Source: Alitta virens (taxonomy: Eukaryota; Annelida; Polychaeta; Phyllodocida; Nereididae). From it: 64,000 bases of DNA. Numbering within the stretch: the stretch's first letter is position 1; every line of letters begins with the position of its first letter. The position numbers and the translations under genes were made by a program. The stretch is from NCBI GenBank assembly GCA_932294295.1, contig OW028585.1:29806720-29870719 (forward strand). The letters run 5' to 3'. Below are positions 50,001-60,000 of this stretch, piece after piece. The notes under the pieces were generated by a model. That model ran no database searches. It saw only the letters and a program-made list of their open reading frames with translations, and was not told where the DNA came from.

Positions 50001-52488
50001 AATTTCAAGATTGAGATAATTACTAATTTGTCTGGTTTGACTTGGATATGTTTTCCTTGGTCAGCTACTTCAAAGTCCAAAATGGGAAGTCTGGAATGGT
50101 GGGGGGCCACTGGGGGAGGGGAAGGTCTTGCCCCCCCCCCCCCCATGAAATTACACTGTAATTAACACTATGCACCATCTTTTTAACAATTATATTACCT
50201 ATTTCCTGGCCATGTATATTATTATACAACATCACACCAAGGGGCAGTGTAAGGGGGGCCCCTATGGTGACTAGTAGTGTCCAAGTGACTAGTAGTGTCC
50301 ATCTGACTAGTTTTATCTCATGCAAATACTGTGTTTACTCGAATAAACAACCCCCTTAAATAGAGGCTCACCTGGAATAGAAGCCCAGGATAGCTGCCTT
50401 CTGACAATCTAAATAAATAAAGGCCTCCCTCAAATAGAAGCCCTCCCTCAAATAGAAGCCCTTTGGGTAAAATCTGAGAATTTCTACTTTTTTTATGAGA
50501 TCTTTGCATTTGTATATGCCCTTAATTGCCCCTAAAATAATTGAAGCCCGAAGATGCTGGCCTACTTTGTCAAACCGCGACTTTGTGTTGCAACACAAGT
50601 AGTGGCAGTAATGTGCAGACGTTTGTCAAGAGGTAAAGTAATGGTGCTTCATTGATGCCAAGCTATTTTTACAGATAAACTTGAATTGTTTTATCAAAAC
50701 ACGAATGTTCCAAAACAAAGGTAATTTTCATTTTTGGATTTCGGGGAGGGGGGGGGGATGATTGCATTGATCATCCCCCCCCCCCTTCCCAAAAAGTGGG
50801 GGGGGGGGGGTATATATTTTGCAAACCATGAACACTGTAAGATGGTGGCTTTCCATTGCTTTTCTTTTGCAAGATCTTTAGTCCTTGTAATTCAATGTCT
50901 ACTGACCAAGGAAAGTAAACCTTGCCTTAATTGAGTTCAAATGGACCACTTGATCTGAGTTAGCCAATACACTAAGATTTATGAACAGACAATAATCAAT
51001 TTAAATTTACACAGGTCAATTCATCACTACAGATTGTTGCATTTTTTCCTATAGGGCAAGTCCTGATGAACCAATTCTTCTGGAAGACGAGCACCTCATA
51101 ACGTTGTCCAAAAAATACAAGAAATCACCTGCACAGATAGTTTTGAGATGGTTAATCCAGAGGAATATCATCATTATACCAAAGAGCACTAATCCAGCCA
51201 GGATTAAGGAGAATTTTGAGGTAGTTTAATTTAAACAGCATATATAATAAAGATGAGTAGTTGTGGCATAGCACCGCTTAACAGTATCAGTAAAATACAC
51301 AAGATAAAATACAAAATAATTTCATAATCTCATGGCATTAGTGTCATAAATCCACTTTCACACAATGTTGTACTGACGATGGCCAACATAGAAATGATGC
51401 TGGCCCGATTTGGAATGCTATCTGGGAGACAACTGAACAGTCATAGAGTATTCCATATGGTTTCAAACATTTATTACATGATGTCCATATAGCCGTTTTA
51501 CATGGTCCGCCAAACAAAATTCCAAATACAAATAACAAAATGTGATGTCAACAATTATTATAAAAAATGTTGTTGGCAAAATTTTCAGCTCTTTGATTTT
51601 GAGCTGCTCAAAGAAGATATGAAAGTCATAAACAATTTGGACAGAAACATTCGTTTTATTGGTCCATACGACACTGTTGATGGGTAAGTATAGTCCGACA
51701 AACTGCCTCACGACAAGTCGTGAGTCAGATTACATTGCATTGATAGTTTCTTGCAAATCCAGCACTGGAGAGTTTTTATTAATTATTATACATTATGCTT
51801 CATAAAAGCAATGTTTTATATGTTGAAAAATAGACGTGGATCTGCTTTCATATTAAACACAAGTTTGTGTAAACCCACAGAATTTTAACTGTCTCAATGT
51901 AAAATGGTTAACTGTGCTTTTCAGTGAAATGTTTATCAGGTTCTGTTTAAGGTCAAAACAAGTCAAAAGACCCTAAAACCATTAGTTTCTTAAATCAGAT
52001 CAACAGCTGCCGTGGAGATGCAGTTTAATTGATTTATTAGGTGCGACAAGTTTTGTGTCGCACTCAGCCAGAATGACCCAATGCAGTGTGTTCTGTCCCA
52101 AGCACGCTTATCAGTGCGCTTGCATATGACAGCAATGTCTCTGTCTAGGGTGGGTATACATTGGGGTGACCAGCCACCTATTCAGATGTCAAAATCCTGT
52201 GTACATGTAAACCCTTCTAAACTCCATCCAGCACTATGAAATTTAGTAACTGTACACAAAATATTTACTGATAAGGGCCTATTTCCGGACAATATCTTAT
52301 TGTATAGCAAGACTTCATTTGCCCAACATTAGGCCATTAGAAGCACATTGGGTGAACAAAGTTTTTTTATTTGTAGAATGTGACACTGAGATCCCATTAC
52401 ATTCTGACATTCTTGTGTTTTTATTTTTTCCAGAAATCGTGTCTACCGACACCGAAATGCTCCTAACTTTCCATTTAACGAATGCTAA
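40408..52488 (+). CDS. Aldo-keto reductase copy C, complete nine-exon gene
   Basis: Complete AKR1-like gene, 323 aa. Exons: 40408-40476, 44301-44468, 44822-44938, 45373-45450, 45927-46043, 46462-46568, 51055-51220, 51589-51683 and 52434-52488; every junction is GT-AG and in frame. Predicted tetrad: Asp45 and Tyr50 in [11 protein letters not shown], Lys79 in VVSK, His112 in LIHSP. Position 113 is Ser, not the usual Trp. Cofactor-site motif [17 protein letters not shown] is intact and the protein ends NFPFNEC. Intron 1 (3.8 kb) holds a decayed NAT exon 3 and a MITE; intron 6 (4.5 kb) holds a SINE, a microsatellite and an 18-copy minisatellite. It is tail-to-tail with the methyltransferase gene (1.6 kb apart), mirroring copy B and the methyltransferase remnant on the left. 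Probably a functional cytosolic carbonyl reductase with shifted substrate preference; the substrate is inference only. Confidence 0.92.
41757..41890. repeat. Fourth copy of the fold-back element, AKR-C intron 1
   Basis: GATGTCATGTGAACCCAG pairs with CTGGATTAACATGACATGAT; the same outer motif (ACTTGGA, TCCAAGTCT) flanks it. This shows the element is mobile rather than part of exon 5. Confidence 0.7.
43226..43398. mobile_element. Same MITE in AKR-C intron 1
   Basis: Ends CAACAAAAATGTTAGTTAAC and GTTAACTAACATTTTTGTTG; orthologous insertion to 4050-4216. Confidence 0.72.
43497..43850 (+). pseudogene. NAT16-like exon 3 relic in AKR-C intron 1
   Basis: Plus-strand relic equivalent to the one in copy A: translated [15 protein letters not shown], and the exon-intron end GGAACCAGAGTAAAATGAA at about 43820-43840. 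It has the same strand as the AKR gene in all three copies, so it predates the AKR duplications. Not a functional exon as far as can be seen. Confidence 0.7.
46062..46200 (+). repeat. Fold-back element beside AKR-C exon 5
   Basis: Pairs CATGTGAATCCAGGACT with AGTCCTGGATTCACATG about 32 bases apart; starts about 19 nt after the donor of exon 5 (46043). Confidence 0.78.
46600..46825 (+). mobile_element. tRNA-derived SINE in AKR-C intron 6
   Basis: tRNA-like head with B box GGGTTCAATCCC, middle segment GGATGAGACATTAAATTGGC, then a CTAT-type microsatellite at the 3' end. Absent at the corresponding place in copy B. Confidence 0.75.
46826..47008 (+). repeat. CTAC/CTAT/CTGT microsatellite
   Basis: About 180 bp of mixed CTAC, CTAT and CTGT tetranucleotides following the SINE. 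The corresponding run in copy A is only about 50 bp. Confidence 0.93.
47769..48900 (+). repeat. 63-bp minisatellite, about 18 units
   Basis: The unit contains TTGCCATGTCAAGTTAGCTA and CTTTTGCTATAGTTTTCC. Units are almost identical; two lack one A (CCTTCGATC), one has CACG for CAAG, one has TATG, and the last is mutated. Because 63 is divisible by three, a frame stays open for up to 218 codons, but nothing suggests it is translated. It lies in AKR-C intron 6 and is absent from B. Confidence 0.95.
48901..50139. other. AKR-C intron 6 between minisatellite and repeats
   Basis: About 1.2 kb with no recognised gene or repeat apart from a G/C homopolymer-bearing segment near 50085-50145. Confidence 0.5.
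50560..50830. repeat. Copy of the poly-G/poly-C dispersed repeat, inverted
   Basis: Reverse of 1-302. In AKR-C intron 6, just upstream of exon 7; likely the same ancestral insertion as those beside copies A and B. Confidence 0.75.
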
Positions 52489-53319
52489 ATCCAATTTACT
52501 TTCTATTGTAAGAAGGTAACATTATTTATATCAGCCATTTGAAGGATTTAGATATGTATAGACTGTATGGTTGCCTAACCCAACTGATATTGGTAATTAT
52601 ATCACCTATATTTGGTAAGGTTTTACCTATGGTTTAACAATATGATAACAGATGTGTATTTGTAACAGAGGTCAGCACCTCACCATTAGTTTTTGAGTTT
52701 CTCACCTCAGTTTTTTGTCACAAGGTGGCTCCTATAAACCGCCAGGTGGCTCTATATTGCCTCCCTGCTATTTGTAGTTGGTGCATTTAACACATTGGCA
52801 CCAAGGGCTAAGGTTGCCTTTAAATGTGTACTATTTCATTGGGCTTGATGTACAATGATTATTAAGGTGCACCAAGTTACTTATTATTTAGCTCAAATCT
52901 ATTATTATACATACATCAGTTATAATTCATATTGTATATTTATAAGTGCAATTTATGGATGATTTAGTATCTAACCGTAATTTCTTGTGAACAGATGCTG
53001 TCTCAGAGTTGTACCTCTGTGTTGCATTATTGAACCTATTGCTTCAAACACCCCTTTGAGGTATGTTGTGTGCACAGGATGAATTATTTTTGGTATTTGG
53101 GTCCTGTCACATGTATGTGAATCATGCTGATTCTAAGTCTGGTTATTTTATTTATATATAGGGTGTTGTTTTGGAATGTTGGCCTAAATAAAGGAATTGA
53201 TCATATCACAAGCTTGTGGTCTTTCTATTCGGTAACATATTATCTTGTATAAATAAATTTATCGAAAAACATCATTTTTCAATAATCTTTTACTTGAGAC
53301 TTGCACTGATTTGAAGATC

Positions 53320-53520
53320 ATTCAGTTGTGTTTGTCTGCTAATCATGAGGTAGCAGGTTCAAACCCCCATCATGGCATGGAAGAGTTTTGCAGATCTTCC
53401 TTTAACCACTGCCTCAGCCCACCCAGATGTAATAGGTACTTGGTAATAGGCAACCACAGTGAAGTTAACTGTTAAACCTCTGTGGTTAAACCAGTCTTCA
53501 AGGGTAAAATATCCCACAGA
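53320..53520 (+). mobile_element. Possible third SINE type
   Basis: Contains GAGGTAGCAGGTTCAAACCCCC, B-box-like, in the 3' flank of AKR-C. Only one copy was seen in the window, so assignment is tentative. Confidence 0.4.
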
Positions 53521-53619
53521 GTTGAGAAAGTAATTGTGTTGGCATGACTCTGAGCCAGTACATTTTCACATTTTTGCAATGATGCAGACTGATGCTAACA
53601 AATTCACAACAACATGCAT

Positions 53620-53945
53620 GATCCAGGGGCGTCGATTTCTCTTCACGGGTGGGGGAATATAGGCCTACACTTCGGTCATTGTCACACAATGACTGTCCGT
53701 CACTTGTACAAGTGGCGGCAGTTCATGTGAGGCACTTGACAAGAGATAAATTAATGGTTGATCTTTGATGTTAAGTTATTTTTAGATAATGTGATATGAA
53801 ATGTAAAACTGTTTAACAAACAAAGCTCCAAACAAAGGTTGGGAATTTCAGGGGGCGGGATTATTGCATTGATCATCCCCCCTTCCCACAAAGTAGGGGG
53901 TATGTACACCCCACATCCCCCCCCCCTGTATTGATGCCCCTGCAT
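53620..53945. repeat. Copy of the poly-G/poly-C dispersed repeat
   Basis: Same family, with ATTGCATTGATCATCCCCCC and flanking homopolymers, in the 3' flank of AKR-C. Confidence 0.7.
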
Positions 53946-54047
53946 ACATCAAGACTATTACCAAGCACAAACATTTAAATTAAGCATCAACAACACAAGT
54001 AGGGTGGAAACAATCTGAGCAAGGCAGCCGCAAATTGATGACTACCT

Positions 54048-57000
54048 TTACTGTCCCCAATCAGTACAAGAATAAAATGTATTTGAACCATTCAAATTCA
54101 CTGCCATTGAATTCTTACAAAGGGTAGCACGATGCAGAGGAAGTCTCCATAATGCAATGTAATGGAAATTAGTATCCGATGATGGTCCATCGCGTTGAAT
54201 GCACAGCGGAGGTGGTAATGAGAATGGTGGCGTCTCCATGTTGATCGGTCTAAATCTGTAATCCTTCTGAAAGAGACAATCGATTACAGATAACTTCATC
54301 GTCTACATAGGTCTTTCATGTCCAATGTACATATCCCGATGTCGAAAGGCAGAGGTATATGACCAACAAAAATGTTAGTTAACTCCCGACTATGAGGGAT
54401 ACAATTGACTTATACTCCATTAGGCATACCTAATTTGTTTGTTTGATTTGTTTTAATGCTTTATTACACAAAACAAGTTCAATGTGCACTCAGGAGGGAG
54501 TTAACTAACATTTGCGTGAAAAGTCTAAGTGGAGTATAAATAAGGTTATTTAATTTAAGTAATACTGTAGTCAGATTTTGTAATTCAATTTTACCTGACA
54601 TACTTGTATTGGCATGGCTATTAAACAAATGTCTTTTCAGGACAATAAATATGGCCTAAAAGAAATAATTAAAGAAACAGTTCAATAAAGTAAAAAACCA
54701 GACCTTAATGATAACATTTTAAAGTGTCCAAAACTTATGGCCATGGGTGTATTTGTTGGACAGGAGAGAGAAGGCAAGTGCAACAGCTTGCATGCCTATT
54801 ATTTGTCTGGCTGGCTTTTTGAAAAATAATGAAAACTTGTTTATTTGCCATCTTATCACTGATGTGTGATTGTATTGATGTATGTGGTCATAAATGCAGT
54901 ATGAATCATGATATTAACAACTTGTTAAATATAGTATTATTCACTGGATTATACACTAGAGTTCAGGCAAGAATGGTATTGACAGTGGGAAATTGTGGAA
55001 TTTGTAATCTCCCCAGAACCATTAGTATTTTACCATTTTAATAATATTTGAATTTCTTTATCTGCTAAGCATTTTCAACCCCCTTTTTTTTAAGCTTGTG
55101 GAAATAGAATTTGTCCATCAGCCCAACATTTGAATTTTCTCATCTTCTCAGCACTATTATCATATTATAAGATTATGAATTGTGGAATTTATTCATTATT
55201 TTATGACAACAAATGTGAATATGTTTGTGACATCACAACGCTGAAATTCAGAAGGATGACTTCAGTTTAAGAACAATTATTAACATCGATTTAGAGCAGA
55301 TCAGTATCACATACGAGATGACTGAAATGTTAAAATTAGGAATAAATGGTATCTTACTATGTTTAATTCTTGATTAATCCGATGAGTGGGAAAAGTTGTT
55401 GTCAAAAGAAACTTGCTACCGCTATCAGACACCATCTTCAAAAATTTCTCAACATCCGCATCAAACAAATGCTGTAACATCATCCTATTCAAAACTAGGT
55501 CGTATGCTTGTAGAAAACCAACCTGCAAGTTTGAAATAAAAGTACAAAATCACACTGGTGTTACCACAAAGAGTCCAGAAGTTTCAGTGATAAGCAATAA
55601 AACTTCATTAATTGTGGTTAGTGTAACACTGGTCCTTCAAAGTACTAGAATCGCTAGCAGAAAAGTGGCTACACTGGCAGATAATGAATTTTTTTTTAGT
55701 CTTTTAAAGTGCCTCTGCCATGTCATACTGGTTTTTTTGTTTGTAGATTTAAGCCGTAAGAGACAATAATCTCTTTCTTGGTCGAAACTCTTGGCTCATT
55801 GAGCAAATTCGAGGTCTTCACCCAGTGTTACCACCAGGAAGCCTAAGACTTTCAAGGGCTAATTACACAGGTCTTAACCCAAGTGTTACCACCATTACCA
55901 CAAGGAGTCCAAGAGTTTCAAGGGTAACCAACACAACTTGTGGTTATTGTGACAACAGTCCTTTAAAATACTGTAAGGAGAGAAAATATTGGACCATTTT
56001 ATGTCAGACATCAGAACAACAATTTTAGTTAATCAACCTCACCTCTACAATATTAGCAGCTTGGAATTTGTAAGGTTTGCCTTGGAAGGTATTCTTGTGT
56101 CTTGCAATTAGTTCGGGAACAATGTCAAAACCAGTGTAATCAATGTCATCTCTAGTTTCGAGAAACCTCTTCATCCAAACCATATCACCACAGGGAACAT
56201 CCAGGAATGAAATCCTGTCTTTATTTAAGTGCTTTTTTAGTTGGTTTATAATGACATGCAGTGTAGATGTAATTTCTTGGGTAAACATCAAACTCGACCC
56301 TGGACCTGACGCGCTGTGATTGTCTTCTTTGTCCATTCCCCATTTTTTCCCCAAAAAAATATCTCGAAAAGATTTCTTGTCATCTATTACTGATGTTCTC
56401 TGAATTTTTAACCTAATATCAAAAGGCTCCAGTTGTAAGTTTCCAGGAACAGTACCACTAACTTTTCCACTAATACAATTTCTGACATGGCTGGTGTCTT
56501 GGAGAAAACTTCCAGTTGTGAAATTGTGTTTGATGTCCATGATATTCTAAATGGAGAAAGGGAACAATAATATTAGGTTTATCATCACATCAACAGTATA
56601 TTTATAAATACCTGACATAAATTACATAATAGATCTATTGTGGAATTGATTATTCAGTTAGTTAATTAAAACATGTATGTGGACCAAACTGAAAACTACA
56701 TATTGTAATATAACGTGAAACTTCTAAAGTGACTAACCAAAAATTACATTTTGAAGCTGCAATCCTAAAATCAAAGAGGTTGGTGCAATTTCAGACAAAA
56801 AAAAAAGTATTGTCTTGTCAAACCAGAACCGAAATTCTGGGCCTACTATAAATTTTTCAAAACATTCTAAGTCATACAAATTCATGTACATCGTAAGCAG
56901 CGTAGAGATTTCACATGTTGACAAAAATGTTGTGCAATAGATTCGTCGGATGGTAGTTAGGGTGGCCCAACAGAACATTAAAAAATATTAAAGTTGGAAT

Positions 57001-60000
57001 TTCATAGATTAGAACCCTGCAGAGTGAAATTTGAAGCAATTCTGAGAATATTTAGAGGTTGCACAATAAGCTTGAAGTATCAAGAATTGCTGCCTTGCTG
57101 TGGTATGGAATCTATACCTTGGCAGTGGCTTGTATTGGTTTGTAAGTCTGTTTACCTACTTAATAGCAGTCATCAAGATGTGTGCATGGTCTTTGCTGAC
57201 ATTTCTTTAATATTCTATGAACCTGGTTGGTTGTTGTTTATTTCAAAATATTCCATAAAATACACTTTCACAGTATTCCCATTCCCATGCAGTACAAGTG
57301 TCATGTAGTTGAACAATGCAATGCCTCAGACTCAGTAATGAGAAGGGATCAGTCACAAAATATGAATAGATTAAGCAGCACTTAAAGTGTCATGTATTTG
57401 CAGCAGAAATTATAAACTGACCATGTCAAGTTCCGACCATCTACTAATTGATGACATCATTGAAATGCAGACACACACGTGCTATGTTTAAAACTCATCA
57501 TTAACAACTCTCCAAAGATGTAACAACAGCATTAGATAGGTCAAAAGTTAGAAATTGTTAGGTGTGCACTGGTTAGCCACGACATTGAGGAAATGAAAAT
57601 AAACATAGCACAATTCAACATGCTCAATCTGCAAACAGAAAAAAAGCAGCAAACGCAAAAACTTCTTTTAATCCCCAAGACTGTCTGAATGACCGGAATC
57701 TTTCCTAAATGGTCACGTTAGTTTGCAGTAGGGTGGGGGGCTTAGGTCAGTGGTACCGCGCTTGGCTTCCAACCACTTGGTTCCAGCTTCAATTCACAGT
57801 TGAGCCTATCATAAGTTGATGCAGAAATACAGGACGTAAAGCCCTAATCCAACCAACTCCAACCATGAAATGATTATAATTATAGAAAGTGTCTGGAACT
57901 CGTCGTCATCTTCCTTGGTGTAATACCAGCTAGTAGTGTGGTGCCTCATGTAGCATTTTGGGCTCCCGTGGGAATGTCATGTTAGAGTTGACACCATAAA
58001 TCAATTGAAAGCTGAGAATCTGTAGAATATGAAAACACATGGTGCCATTTTTTCAATTGCAATTAAGAGGGTAAAATCCAAGATGGCGTTCAAGATGGCC
58101 ACCGGTACTCTTTCTGACATATATCCGCTTCTAGAAGAGATAAAGTAATGATCTGCACATCAATTTTGTATGTTTTTGAGGTCAAAGATAACATATTTTA
58201 GGTAAAAAATACTGTATTCATGAAATAATTTCAAATATGGTATTATGAGATGGGTTTAAAGATGGGTTTAAATGGCTACTGATCATACTGGCATGTGACT
58301 GACAAGTATAATTATCTCTCATTATGATACAAATACAGCAAATGCAGGCTTATTTCTGTTATTAAACACTGCTTCTGGGGCCTGTTTCCTTATATGGAAT
58401 TCCAAATGGCATCTAAGATGTCTTCCAACTTAAACTGTTCTGTTATATAACATGTACCGATACAGCCATATGTGAACATCATTCTTTTAAACCAAAGACT
58501 TCATAACTGCTTTTAATATTTTTTTGGTGATATACCAAATATGGCATCTAATATGGCTGCCATTACTAGCCCTTTTTGAATCTGTATCACAATCTTCAGC
58601 ATGTTCAGGTATTCCATAGAATAACAGAATTATATATATGTAGATATTATGGCTATTATGGCTAAGTCATCATTATGTGGTTCAGGAGACCGCGGTGGGG
58701 TTTCCCTTGTGATTTTGTAAGGGATCCTGAAGGGATTTACAAGAATAGTTCAGTTTTCTCTTGATACAATGATACCCTGTGCAGGGTTTGATGTGGTTGG
58801 ATTTTTGCTTAGTTATGAGTGTGGTGCTAAACGGTTGTCATTGCACGTTTCATTGGAAGAATCCTTAGATGCCATATTTGAACATAGACCTTTAATACAC
58901 TATTTTAGACATCATTAATAAACCCCTTGACCCCACAAACATAGAAATTGATGTTTAGGTTGTACTTGTATCTGTTTCTTGACCTCAGCTGTGTCTGTTT
59001 TAGAGATAGAACCAAAATAATTAAATGTTATTGGCAGCAATCTTAGACTCCTTATTAGATGCCATATTTGGACATAGACCTTTTATATACTATTTTAGAC
59101 ATCAGAAATGAACTTCTTGACCCCACAAACAAAGAAATTCATTCACAGATTGTATTTGTATCTTTTTCATTACCTCAGCTGTGTCTGTATGAGAAATACA
59201 ACCATATAATTAAATATTATTGGCAGCATTCTTAGACTGTATATTGGATGCCATATTTGGACATAGACCCCATACAATCTTTAAATATAACATAAAACCT
59301 TTAATGCAGTATTCTGGACACTATAAATGAACTCCTGGACCCTAAAAACATAGAATTGATGTACTGGTTGTGTCCCCGTCATTATATGGGTAAATGTGTA
59401 ACATGGTGTGGATTCCCAAGCCTTGTCATCTCATCATTACATCTGCCTCTGGCAGCTGGTCATATATGACATTAACATTTAAATTGTCACTGATAGTTGG
59501 TATTTCTAACCTATTGCACGACTCCATTGTATCAGAGGAATCCGTTGATGGTGAACAATGTTTTAGTTGATAAAGGGCATTTACAGGTGATAGGGGTGAC
59601 TGAAATTTGAATCTATGCATTTAAAAAAAATTAATAGGTCACAGTTTATGGTCATTTGGCATGAAATATTCAGAGGTTGCATGCTGTGGCATGCCATTAA
59701 CTGAATGATTAAATTAGTAACCTTTGGGTGCTTCTGTTGATATTTTTATGTAAAGCTTATATCTATCTATAGCACAAATCTGTTGTGCACAATAGCAGTG
59801 TCTGTAGTGCACAATAGCATTGTCTGTTGTGCACAATAGCAGTGTATGTTGTGCACAATAGCAGTGTCTGTGGTGCACAATAGCATTGTCTGTTGTGCAG
59901 AATAGCAGTGTCTGTTGTGCAGAATAGCAGTGTCTGCTGTGCACAATAGCAGTGTCTGTGGTGCACAATAGCAGTGTCTGCTGTGCACAATAGCAGTGTC

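Larger units (their letters stand above)
52489..54047 (+). other. 3' flank of AKR-C and convergent intergenic region
   Basis: The first 200 bp match the AKR-B 3' flank in reverse. A polyadenylation-type AATAAA lies at about 53187. The remainder holds SINE-like and homopolymer repeats before the methyltransferase stop codon. Confidence 0.5.

Noticed and set aside
55386..55769. Plus-strand frame of 127 codons
   Set aside because: Antisense shadow of methyltransferase exon 3 and its intron; no domain or splice support.
56733..57308. Frames near 56.7-57.3 kb as extra exons of the methyltransferase
   Set aside because: No methyltransferase motif; the exon 1 to exon 2 join already fits in phase, and part resembles the repeat near 47.5 kb (GGGTGG(C/T)CCAA motif).
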